Shown piece by piece: positions 23,703 through 31,635 of a stretch of DNA of 31,733 nucleotides. Made by a program: the position numbers and the translations under genes. The stretch's first letter is position 1, and each line of letters starts with the position of its first letter. The notes below the pieces were generated by a model. It had not been told where the DNA came from and did not search any database. It saw nothing but the letters and a program-made list of their open reading frames with translations. Origin of the DNA: an uncultured Lachnospiraceae bacterium (GTDB taxonomy: Bacteria > Bacillota > Clostridia > Lachnospirales > Lachnospiraceae); contig CAJUHG010000031.1 in NCBI GenBank assembly GCA_910586005.1, forward strand, positions 1-31,733, read 5' to 3'.

Positions 23703-24177
23703 GATAATTTTTCTGCTGCACACTTTCAGTCAGTACTTGTAGGAATTTTTTTGGTTGGTTTGGAAAAACTTGATATTTTTTCCATATAATGCTTATTTCC
23801 ACTTCCATTTTAGGTGCTAGTGAGCGAAACATAAGTTTACGGTTTCCAGAAGTATTAATAATCTTATCAAAAGAGATTGCATATCTTAAACCTTCTTCTA
23901 CAAACAAGGATGCATTAAACAACAGTTTCTTTTTCTACTAATGGGGAGTTTTCAAGGATAAGAACTCCCCATATATCTTTGGAGGGAAGTTTAAAGGCTT
24001 CATATTTTTTTAAATCTGGTGTTCTAAACAAAATTCCAAAATCAATTAATCCTTTATTCAGATGTTCTGTCACAAAAGAAGCATTTCCACTAAAAATATG
24101 ATAATGGATTCTGCTGCTCGCACCATACTCTGCTCTCTTGCAATCACAAGAAAATATTGAAGTATGCGGATGTCCAT
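23695..24177 (-). pseudogene. LysR-family regulator remnant
   Basis: The gene starts at ATG 24177 after AAAGGA: MDIRILQYFLVIAREQSMVRAAE is a textbook LysR N-terminus, but the rest of the helix-turn-helix is missing. The reading then shifts frame into substrate-binding-domain sequence (HIFSGNASFVTEHLNKGLIDFGILF ... DIWGVLILENSPLVEKE), and after another gap and frameshift into FVEEGLRYAISFDKI and a C-terminal LYKKYQ-like end at 23695. At least two deletions or frameshifts separate the three pieces, so it is not functional. Confidence 0.75.
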
Positions 24178-24238
24178 ATTTTCCTTTATTCTTTGTGTTT
24201 TTCATTTCATGGATAACTGCTCAATAACTTGGAACTTG

Positions 24239-24805
24239 TCAGTACCTTCCTGTATAAACTTTTTTTGCTTCAGAAGTCCATTTCTTAATAAACTCTGTCT
24301 TTGCGTTTGTATAAGCGTTCCTATTGTGTTCAAACTGCTTCCATAATTGCAATTTCATTGTCTCATATTCCTTGGCTATTTGTGGGTATTCATTCAAATA
24401 ATCCCTAAAATACAATTCATCATTATCTCCAATATAGCGAAGATGTACATGAAAAACTTTTTCAGCAAATCCGTTTTTCGTATATCCACGGTTAAATGAT
24501 ATTCTATTCGCTTCTGTTGACATCCGAATAAATCCATTCATTTCAATTGCTTTTGCAGTATTCTCAAGATCTAAATCTCTTGATACTTCAATCAGCACAT
24601 CAACGATGTCCTTTGCCCATATCCCAGCTATAGACGTGCTCCCAATATGACTGATCCGCTCAATCGGACATTGAGATAATCCGCTTTTTAGAAGAAGTTC
24701 GATTTCATTATAGTATAATTTCCATTTATCACTATGTGCAACAAGGAATATGGGAAATAACTCCCACAATTCTTCTAAAGACATTTCTGATAGTTCTTTT
24801 TCCAT
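24239..24805 (-). CDS. GrpB-family protein (UPF0157)
   Basis: 188 residues from ATG 24805, eight bases after GAGGAA; the GTG two codons earlier is too close to that site. The signature HIGSTSIAGIWAKDIVDVLIEV is characteristic of GrpB/UPF0157, which has a nucleotidyltransferase-like fold with the GST and D-x-D-like residues. The canonical motif has a proline (STSIPG) where this protein has alanine. A further conserved HLRYIGDNDELYFRDYL segment follows. Biochemical role is not well defined for the family. It has its own ribosome binding site and is separate from the lysR remnant downstream. Confidence 0.85.
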   Translation of the reverse strand: MEKELSEMSLEELWELFPIFLVAHSDKWKLYYNEIELLLKSGLSQCPIERISHIGSTSIAGIWAKDIVDVLIEVSRDLDLENTAKAIEMNGFIRMSTEANRISFNRGYTKNGFAEKVFHVHLRYIGDNDELYFRDYLNEYPQIAKEYETMKLQLWKQFEHNRNAYTNAKTEFIKKWTSEAKKVYTGRY

Positions 24806-24916
24806 TTTCACACTTCCTCAAAAATTAATTATAGTAATTCTAACATAAATATCAATAGGATTTAACTATATAAAACAATTATTCATAAATATTTGTTATT
24901 TTATAATCGCTATATA

Positions 24917-25072
24917 ATGCTAAATTTAGACATCCATATGTTAGATGGAGTAGCAGAACCAAATACATTTTCCATTCAGGCTGTAGTTGTTGCATTTACC
25001 AAAAGAGAAGCATGGTTAGAGGAAGTAAGGAGATATATTTCAAAAGGCTGTCAATATGGGGCAGCAGGTTAG
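24917..25072 (+). pseudogene. PLP-dependent aminotransferase (MalY/PatB-type) remnant
   Basis: An open stretch reads VAEPNTFSIQAVVVAFTKREAWLEEVRRYI and stops at TAG 25070-25072. This matches the MalY/cystathionine beta-lyase segment with NxFxIxA followed by WLxELxxYI, downstream of the PLP lysine. The rest of the gene is gone. Confidence 0.5.
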
Positions 25073-25155
25073 GATGTTTTGCAAGGTGAAAATTTCAGAC
25101 TGAGATAGATTATCTATTCTTAAGCTTATCTTCTCTTTTGTCACTTATTATCAAA

Positions 25156-25216
25156 AAATACAATAAAAATTCTAAATTTTTATTGTATTTGCTGAAAAAT
25201 AGAGATACAATAAAAA
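25156..25216. repeat. Perfect 16-bp inverted repeat with an extra direct copy
   Basis: AAATACAATAAAAATT (25156-25171), three-base loop, then the exact complement (25175-25190). ATACAATAAAAA recurs at 25205-25216, between the palindrome and the ribosome binding site of the chemoreceptor gene. Without GC in the stem it is a poor terminator, so a protein-binding site is possible. Confidence 0.6.
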
Positions 25217-25244
25217 GGAATAAAGATATATAGGGAGGCTTATT

Positions 25245-27275
25245 ATGAAGAAGACAAAAAGAGAAATAAATTCAAAGAAAAGAATTGCAGATGAGATTCT
25301 CTATCAGATTGGTGGAAGTGTTATTTTTGTATTTCTAGTCATAGCTATTATGGCGATTTGTATGGTAGGATGGTTAAGTATTACATCAAAAGAAACAGAG
25401 TTAATAGAAGAATCCAATGCAGCAGCAAATCAACTGACAGGATTTTTAGAACAGTATACAAAAAGTGTAGAACAATTAGCTGTTAATCCAGAGATTAAAT
25501 ATGTTATGATGGAAACAAAAGCTGGTGATGATATTCAGAAAACGAAAAAAATGGATACCGTTATGAAGAATCTTATCAATATTGCAAATACTGATTCTGA
25601 AAATGTTATGGCTGTCTGGATGTCTGATTTAGATGCAAGTGTATTAACACAGTCTGATGGTTTTACAAGTGAAGAGGGTTGGGATATTACAGGACGTGGA
25701 TGGTATAGTTGCATCCAAGAAAAGAAAACAGTCCTAACAGAACCATATATTGATTCTTCAACTGGAAAGATGATTTTAAGTGCTGCTGCACCAGTTTATG
25801 ATGATGCTACAGGAGAGGTTCTTGGTGCAGTAGGAATGGATATCTCTTTAGACCATATGACAAAGATTATGAGTGAATACAAGATTGGACGTAAGGGATA
25901 TATTTTATTATTATCTGAAAATGGTACGTTTCTTTATCATCCAAAAAGTGATATCATCCAAAAGAATATTAAAGATATAGATATATCTCAGAATGTTATA
26001 GATGCAGTTATGTCAAAAAGTAATGAATTTTTAAAATATAAAGCGGATGGTTCTACAAAATATGGTTTCCTTCAACATGCTGGAGATACAGGATATATTG
26101 TACTTAGCAACTTACCATTTTTAGAATATTATGCAATGTTGCTTTTAATGGTTGTTGTATTGACGATTGTTTTTGCAATTGGCATTGTATTAATAGCAGT
26201 TAGCATTAAGAGAAGTGCTACCAGTTTGACAAAGCCAATTTTGGAATTAAATCATACAGCACAGCAACTTGCTGCTGGCAATCTAGATGTAAATCTTCAT
26301 ATAATAAGTGAAAATGAAATTGGAGAGTTAGGTGAATCTATCCAAAAAACAGTCAATCGGTTAAAAGAATATATTGTATACATTGATGAAACATCAGAGG
26401 TATTAGCGCAAATTGCGGATGGGAAACTAAGTATCAATTTAAAAAATGATTATGTTGGTGAATTCCAGAAGATCAAAATTGCTTTGCTCAATATTTCTGA
26501 TTCTATGAATCAGGTTATGTTAGGAATTAATGAGAGTTCTGAACATGTATCTGTTGGAGCTTTTGAACTTGCTTCTGCTTCTCAAGTTTTAGCAGAGGGG
26601 GCAGAACAGCAGGCCTCATCTATTGAACAACTTACAATAACAACAAATAATGTTGCAGATCAGGTGGAGAATAGTCGTAAAGAAGCTGAAGCTTCTGCCG
26701 AGGCAACTTCACAAGCTGCTACAATCATTAAACAGAATCAAGAGAATATGAAGATGATGATGGATGCTATGAACAAAATTCACCAAACTTCACAGCAGGT
26801 GGTTGGAATTATCCAAACAATTGAAGACATTGCATCACAGACAAATCTTTTGTCCTTAAATGCTTCGATAGAAGCTGCACGTGCTGGAGAAGCAGGAAGA
26901 GGGTTTGCAGTTGTTGCTGATGAGATTGGAAAATTAGCATTAGAAAGTTCCAAAGCAGCAAACACAACAAAAGAGTTAATAGAAATATCAATGGAAGAAA
27001 TCAATAAAGGAAATACCATTACTGTTAGCGCCATGAATTCACTAAAACAATCTGTAAGTGCTGTAGACCATGTAAATAAAATGATTCAAGAAACAGCTCA
27101 AAATGCTGCTGTTCAAGCAGAAAATATGAAACAACTTCGAGCAGGAATTGAAGAAATCTCACATGGGATACAAGACAATTCGGCAGCTTCTCAGGAAACT
27201 TCTGCAACCTCAGAAGAGTTAGCTTCACAGGCTGAAATATTGAATAAAATGGTACAGAAATTTGAACTTTGTTAA
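25245..27275 (+). CDS. Methyl-accepting chemotaxis protein with dCache sensor
   Basis: 676 residues; AGGGAGG precedes the start. First membrane helix about 22-47, extracellular double-Cache domain about 50-290, second helix about 295-320, HAMP about 322-375, a second HAMP-like segment, and the signalling domain with the hairpin tip SQTNLLSLNASIEAARAGEAG. The sensor contains the amino-acid-binding dCache pattern: Trp146, Arg151, Trp153, Tyr154, Tyr168 and Asp199 (RGWY ... EPYID ... GMDIS), which in that subfamily contacts the amino and carboxyl groups of an amino-acid ligand. Amino-acid chemotaxis is therefore the best prediction. It is monocistronic, with a palindrome in front and a shared palindromic terminator behind. 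Confidence 0.92.
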   Translation: MKKTKREINSKKRIADEILYQIGGSVIFVFLVIAIMAICMVGWLSITSKETELIEESNAAANQLTGFLEQYTKSVEQLAVNPEIKYVMMETKAGDDIQKTKKMDTVMKNLINIANTDSENVMAVWMSDLDASVLTQSDGFTSEEGWDITGRGWYSCIQEKKTVLTEPYIDSSTGKMILSAAAPVYDDATGEVLGAVGMDISLDHMTKIMSEYKIGRKGYILLLSENGTFLYHPKSDIIQKNIKDIDISQNVIDAVMSKSNEFLKYKADGSTKYGFLQHAGDTGYIVLSNLPFLEYYAMLLLMVVVLTIVFAIGIVLIAVSIKRSATSLTKPILELNHTAQQLAAGNLDVNLHIISENEIGELGESIQKTVNRLKEYIVYIDETSEVLAQIADGKLSINLKNDYVGEFQKIKIALLNISDSMNQVMLGINESSEHVSVGAFELASASQVLAEGAEQQASSIEQLTITTNNVADQVENSRKEAEASAEATSQAATIIKQNQENMKMMMDAMNKIHQTSQQVVGIIQTIEDIASQTNLLSLNASIEAARAGEAGRGFAVVADEIGKLALESSKAANTTKELIEISMEEINKGNTITVSAMNSLKQSVSAVDHVNKMIQETAQNAAVQAENMKQLRAGIEEISHGIQDNSAASQETSATSEELASQAEILNKMVQKFELC

Positions 27276-27368
27276 ATTACAAAAAATTTTTTCTAAAAAT
27301 TTTAAATCTATAAAGGAACTTCAAATAGGATTTTTACTGTGAGAAGTGTAAAAGATAAAAAGATTAGA

Positions 27369-27398
27369 AAAGAGAGCATTGATATCAATGCTCTCTTT
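27369..27398. terminator. 30-bp perfect palindrome, bidirectional terminator between convergent receptors
   Basis: The sequence is self-complementary across its whole length, centred on GATATC (27381-27386), with AGAGAGC/GCTCTCT arms. A-rich and T-rich flanks on both sides suit termination from either direction. Confidence 0.7.
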
Positions 27399-27494
27399 GA
27401 TTCATAACAATAGAAAATTCGCACAGCGAGTTTTTTATTGTTTATCTTCTTGTTGATAAGATTTTCATGGTAATAAGTTATTTTATAGTACTAC

Positions 27495-29288
27495 TTATTC
27501 TTCATGATTAATATGAAATTTTCCTATTTCTGCACGCAGTATTTCTGCACTTTGATTTGTCTTTGTTACTTGTTCTAATACTTCTGCTGATTCACCTGCA
27601 ATCACAGATGCCCGTTGTGCAATTTCTGTAGTTTCTTCTGCACCTTCTTCTGCTGCCTTAGAAATATCACTGATAGAGTTTTTGATTCCTTCCATATTGT
27701 TGAATAATTCTTGGGCAATAGTACTAAATTCACTCATTAATTCATCTACAGAAGTACCATCTTGGTCATACTGTTCTCCAATTGTAAGAAATCCCTTATA
27801 ATCCTCAGTTACATCTTTTACCACAAAATCTAATAATTTTCTTGCATTGGAAGAAAGATTTTGTACTGCTTGTGTTACTTCTTGTGTCACTTCCTGTATC
27901 TTGATAACTGTTTGTCTAGACTGTTCTGCAAGATCTCCTATTTCTCCTGCAACTACTGCAAAGCCCCTGCCTGCTTCTCCAGCTCTAGCAGCCTCTATGG
28001 ATGCATTTAGGGACAAAAGATTGGTTTGAGAAACCACATTCATAATAACGCTAGATAATTCATAGATTTGATCTATTACTTTTGCATTTTCTAGTGCTGT
28101 TTCTAGATCCTGTTGAATCTCTTTTTTCAATAATGCTGCTTTTTCCTGAGCATTTTTAATTCTCATGTTTGTTTGTTCTGCTCTTCCTTTTATTTCAGCA
28201 GCACCCTGTGCTCCATCATGAGAACGTTTTGCAATGTGTTGTACTGCTGTATGTATCTCCCCTGCTGATTCATTTGCCATTGTTGTAGTAGCTGCTGTTT
28301 CTTGCATGCCTGCAGACAGTTCTTGTGTAGCAGCAGACACACCTGAAATATCATCATTCAATTTTGTAACACATTCATTTACAGATTTAGCTGCAACACT
28401 AATTATTTCAGATTCTTCTTGTACCTGACTGATTAGTTTTATCATGGCAGATTTCATATCTTTCATGCATCTAGCAAGATGACCAAAATCATCTCGCCGC
28501 TTCAAAAATTTTTCCATAAAATCTCTTGTATAGTCTCCTTTTGCCATGCAATTCATTTGCTGAGCGGCTGCATTTAAGGACTTTGTAATATCTGTTACAA
28601 TCAATAGTGCAATGATAATTAAAAGTAATATGGAGACTATTATGGATATTATAGATAGTTTTCTGGTAGATTGGAAGATATTTCTTATAGATGTATTATT
28701 TTCCACTGCCAAATCTTCTAATTCATCTACATAATTTCCAGTACCTACTACCCATTGCCAAGGCTCAAAGGCTTTACTGTAGGCACGTTTAGGATAAGTT
28801 TCTGTACTGTTTTCTTTTTGGTAATAATATTCTGTAAATCCACCATTTTCTTTCCGACCATTTTCAATGATATCTTTTATCATCTGGTATCCATTGCTGT
28901 CTTTTGTTTCTAGTCGGTTCGTTCCTTCTATTTCTTGACCAAGAAGAACTACATTGTCTCCCTCATAGGTATCAATCCAGAAATATCCACTCTCTCCATA
29001 CCGAAGTTCTCTAACCATATCTTTTGCTAGTTTTTTTGCTTCCTTTTCCTTATATGTTCCATTTTGATACTCCATATAAATTTTTTCTAATAGAGTAATT
29101 ACATTTTCAACCTGACCTTTAATCTGTGCATCATAGTCATTATAAAGAACTTCTTTCATACTAGAAACGGATTGTTGATAAGATTTTTCCATATTACCTA
29201 TGTTCATAATACTCATAATGCACATGGATATTGCAGCAACAGTTGTCAGTATAATCAGCTTTGTACGTACCTTTAGATTTCCAAACAT
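27495..29288 (-). CDS. Methyl-accepting chemotaxis protein with single Cache (sCache_2) sensor
   Basis: 597 residues from ATG 29288, which has GGAAAGGATGA upstream; the open frame begins 14 codons earlier without a site. First membrane helix about 10-30, sensor about 35-205, second helix about 208-230, then HAMP and signalling domain. The sensor has the sCache_2 features GESGYFWIDT, then EPWQWVVGTGNYVDEL near its end. The hairpin tip SQTNLLSLNASIEAARAGEAG matches the other receptor, as expected for a shared CheA/CheW partner, although the coiled coils differ: this one has an insertion-like segment (VKDVTEDYKGFLTIGEQYDQDG) before the last helix. Ligands of this class are often small carboxylates, but the ligand cannot be named here. 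Convergent with the previous receptor gene. Confidence 0.9.
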   Translation of the reverse strand: MFGNLKVRTKLIILTTVAAISMCIMSIMNIGNMEKSYQQSVSSMKEVLYNDYDAQIKGQVENVITLLEKIYMEYQNGTYKEKEAKKLAKDMVRELRYGESGYFWIDTYEGDNVVLLGQEIEGTNRLETKDSNGYQMIKDIIENGRKENGGFTEYYYQKENSTETYPKRAYSKAFEPWQWVVGTGNYVDELEDLAVENNTSIRNIFQSTRKLSIISIIVSILLLIIIALLIVTDITKSLNAAAQQMNCMAKGDYTRDFMEKFLKRRDDFGHLARCMKDMKSAMIKLISQVQEESEIISVAAKSVNECVTKLNDDISGVSAATQELSAGMQETAATTTMANESAGEIHTAVQHIAKRSHDGAQGAAEIKGRAEQTNMRIKNAQEKAALLKKEIQQDLETALENAKVIDQIYELSSVIMNVVSQTNLLSLNASIEAARAGEAGRGFAVVAGEIGDLAEQSRQTVIKIQEVTQEVTQAVQNLSSNARKLLDFVVKDVTEDYKGFLTIGEQYDQDGTSVDELMSEFSTIAQELFNNMEGIKNSISDISKAAEEGAEETTEIAQRASVIAGESAEVLEQVTKTNQSAEILRAEIGKFHINHEE

Positions 29289-29594
29289 TGTTTTATCATC
29301 CTTTCCTTGAAGTAAATTAAAAAACATCAATTATATTTTCTTATATTTAAATTTTATCATATATTTAAAAACAGTAAATGGTTTTTTATATTTTTGTGTC
29401 AGGAATACTAAATTATTGTATGCCCCCATTGATTTTCATACAACTTATAGTGGGGAAAAGATGGTATAGGTGCCAGAAGAAAATTTTTCAGAAAGACATA
29501 TTTATTTTTTAGAAATAATATTGTATGATTGGATAAATTATTGGGAATTTTATTAGATAAATAAGAAAATAACAGAAATTTTAGAATTATTCAA
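29289..29594. other. AT-rich intergenic region
   Basis: About 300 bases with no coding pattern. A TAAAAT near 29358 on the minus strand, with TTTACT 16 bases upstream, could be the receptor promoter. A pseudoknot-like pair of stems lies at 29416-29455. Nothing else is seen. Confidence 0.4.
29416..29455. other. Possible H-type pseudoknot
   Basis: TTGTATG (29416-29422) pairs with CATACAA (29437-29443); CCCCA (29424-29428) inside that loop pairs with TGGGG (29451-29455) outside it. The crossing arrangement is unusual in such AT-rich DNA. Confidence 0.35.
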
Positions 29595-29622
29595 TTGAGA
29601 ATATGGATAATTGTGGTATAAT
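29595..29622 (+). promoter_or_regulatory. Promoter with extended -10 for the small gene at 29759
   Basis: TTGAGA (29595-29600), 16-base spacer, perfect TATAAT (29617-29622) preceded by TG. The resulting leader is about 130 bases and contains a short frame (MSGNEKLKDI) close to the predicted transcription start. Confidence 0.7.
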
Positions 29623-29758
29623 TTATTTATGTCAGGAAATGAAAAACTTAAGGATATTTAAGGGGAAATCAAAGTAGTTGTAATAAAGATATATGATATA
29701 TTTTTTATGTAGAATCTGAAGACCAGACCGCAATATATCCAAAGGAGGAAAATACGGA

Positions 29759-29926
29759 ATGGAACTGAATTATTTTAAAGATAAAATTTTTGATATATTA
29801 AATGAAAATGATAAAATAGGTATTTCTGATATTGATATGAATGATAGAAAAAATTTACTTACTATTTGCATGACAGATGGCAGTATATTTGAAATTGTAT
29901 GTCAGCAAGTTGCAGATAAGAAATAG
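29759..29926 (+). CDS. Small conserved-looking protein, 55 residues
   Basis: MELNYFKDKIFDIL ... IGISDIDMNDRKNLLTICMTDGSIFEIVC ... ADKK, with a full AAAGGAGG ten bases upstream and a near-consensus promoter. It is acidic and soluble; the pattern of an N-terminal helix followed by DRKNLLTICMTDGSIFEI suggests a small alpha/beta fold built from two beta strands around a turn. I do not know its function. Strong promoter and ribosome binding site argue that it is really expressed, and its short length makes it easy to miss in automatic annotation. Confidence 0.7.
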   Translation: MELNYFKDKIFDILNENDKIGISDIDMNDRKNLLTICMTDGSIFEIVCQQVADKK

Positions 29927-30216
29927 GGAGAGAAATTGATTAAAAAATAATATTTTCTTAATTTCTGCAGGCATTAAGATGAAATTTTTAATAAATAATA
30001 GAGGTATGAAAAAGTTTTATATTTAGAAGGACTGATTTGTACTCTATCGTTTTATAGTATAGTAAAAATATTAATGGTGTACTAATATATAATATGATAC
30101 CCTCTGTAGCATTCTAAGATGGCCGTTGGGTCGTTTCATAAGATATAAAATTAGGTCAATAATTGAATGTTGTAATTATTAGTTTATCACTAAGTAGATA
30201 AAAAGGAGTAAGAAAA

Positions 30217-30690
30217 ATGCCTAGAACAACGATAGAGTTAAAACTTACAAATAATGCAAAGCAAGTAGCTGAAATAGTGGAAACAACAATATTGCATATA
30301 TATCCTAAATATTACCCCAAAGGTGCCGTTCAATTTTTTCTAAATCTACATTGTGAGGAACATATAAAAGCTGCAATGGAGAGGGAAGAAGTCTATCTTT
30401 TTTTATTAGAAGGCAAAGTAATAGGAACAGGAAGTATTAGAGGAAATGAAATTTGTAGACTTTTTATTTTGCCAGAATATCAGCAAAAAGGCTATGGAAG
30501 CAAACTAATGGATGTATTAGAAGAAAAGGTTTTTGAAAAGTATCTTTTTATCCATATAGATGCTTCCTTTCCAGCAGAAAATATGTACTTAAAACGGCAC
30601 TATCAAATTAGTTCTTATGAGCAAATCAAGACTGAAAATGGGGATTTTCTTTGCTATCATGTGATGGAGAAAAGAAAATTATGTACATAA
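30217..30690 (+). CDS. GNAT-family N-acetyltransferase
   Basis: 157 residues with AAAAGGAG ahead of the ATG. Core: YLFLLEGKVIGTGSIRGNEICRLFILPEYQQKGYGSKLMDVLEEK, in which LFILPEYQQKGYGSKL is beta-4 and the acetyl-CoA loop (QxxGxGxxL). The C-terminal half has IHIDASFPAENMYLKRHYQI, with the usual NxxY-type motif B replaced by AENMYL. The substrate is unknown. Separate from its neighbours: about 290 bases of AT-rich, gene-free DNA precede it, and the sigma-28-type promoter of the next gene follows. Confidence 0.85.
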   Translation: MPRTTIELKLTNNAKQVAEIVETTILHIYPKYYPKGAVQFFLNLHCEEHIKAAMEREEVYLFLLEGKVIGTGSIRGNEICRLFILPEYQQKGYGSKLMDVLEEKVFEKYLFIHIDASFPAENMYLKRHYQISSYEQIKTENGDFLCYHVMEKRKLCT

Positions 30691-30807
30691 TTTAATGAAT
30701 GTTCTAGTTATGTTTTCTTTTATAATGTATGAAATTGGCGTCTATATTTTTATAATATAATAAAGGCTTTGTCTCATTTTCTAATAGGAAATATTTTGAA
30801 GAACAGG

Positions 30808-30835
30808 TAATTGACATTTTCTTTCATGCCGATAT
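30808..30835 (+). promoter_or_regulatory. Sigma-28 (SigD/FliA)-type promoter
   Basis: TAAT (30808-30811), 16-base spacer, GCCGATAT (30828-30835), an exact match to the flagellar -10 of Gram-positive SigD. It lies about 40 bases ahead of the gene at 30875, so that gene is probably co-expressed with late flagellar and chemotaxis genes. Confidence 0.7.
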
Positions 30836-30874
30836 ACCAGATAAAAATAGACTGTAAAATCGGGAGGAATGAAA

Positions 30875-31540
30875 ATGAATATTATGAAACCAGAGACCGA
30901 GAAAATAAATGTAAAAGTTGGTAATCTTGTGGTGGATATTGGCCAAGTAATTCGCAATCTTACTGGAACAGAAGTAGAGGAAGAAAAGAAGTCTGTATTA
31001 CAGAAACTTTTGGATACAAAAAAAGTGGAGGATAGTAATAATAAGGAAGAAGAAAAGGCAATCAAGATTGCTAAAAAGATAGCCAGAGGGGAATCTGTTA
31101 CCTCAGAGGAAAAAGCATTGTTGATAAGGGTAAATCCAAGGCTTGCTCAAATGGCTGAACTTGCTAAAAAGGAAGGAGAAAGAATCAAATATGCCCTGCA
31201 ACAGGCTTCCTCTAAGGAAGAACAGCAAACAATCGTACAACAAGCATATCAACAAGTGACAGAAGTAACTAAAACAAATCCTCAATTTGGAATGTTATTG
31301 GGGGAGGCAGTAAAAGCAGCTATCCAAGAAGCCAAAGAAGAACCAAAACAAAATATGTTACCAGAGATATCTGAAGAACAGAAGAGATTTGGACAGTTAC
31401 AAATGGAAAATTCGGTGGGAGAGGAACAAAAATTATCTAAACAGCAGAAAATGGAGAATCTAGCTGAAGAAAAGCAAAATGAAATTATGGAGCAGTTTTA
31501 TCCAGACGAATGGGTTTCTATGTTGGATTGTAAAGGATAG
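30875..31540 (+). CDS. Unknown protein of the probable sigma-28 regulon
   Basis: 221 residues from ATG 30875, seven bases after GGAGG; an ATG two codons earlier overlaps that site. No signal peptide or membrane helix. The N-terminus has a short conserved-looking motif (INVKVGNLVVDIGQVIRNLTG), and the rest is almost entirely charged helix, rich in E, K and Q, with long coiled-coil character (about residues 35-100 and 150-215). I recall similar proteins in flagellated Lachnospiraceae but no function. The promoter type points to flagellum assembly, motor or chemotaxis, perhaps as a cytosolic adaptor or chaperone. Confidence 0.7.
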   Translation: MNIMKPETEKINVKVGNLVVDIGQVIRNLTGTEVEEEKKSVLQKLLDTKKVEDSNNKEEEKAIKIAKKIARGESVTSEEKALLIRVNPRLAQMAELAKKEGERIKYALQQASSKEEQQTIVQQAYQQVTEVTKTNPQFGMLLGEAVKAAIQEAKEEPKQNMLPEISEEQKRFGQLQMENSVGEEQKLSKQQKMENLAEEKQNEIMEQFYPDEWVSMLDCKG

Positions 31541-31600
31541 AATAAGAATTAAAATTTTTCAAAGCGTGATGCTTGTGATTAAAATTTTCCAAAAAAACTC

Positions 31601-31629
31601 TTGCATTATCAGAAAGTTTGTTTTATAAT
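31601..31629 (+). promoter_or_regulatory. Strong sigma-A promoter
   Basis: TTGCAT (31601-31606), 17-base spacer, perfect TATAAT (31624-31629). It drives the GC-richer leader that runs off the end of the window. Confidence 0.8.
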
Positions 31630-31635
31630 AACACT

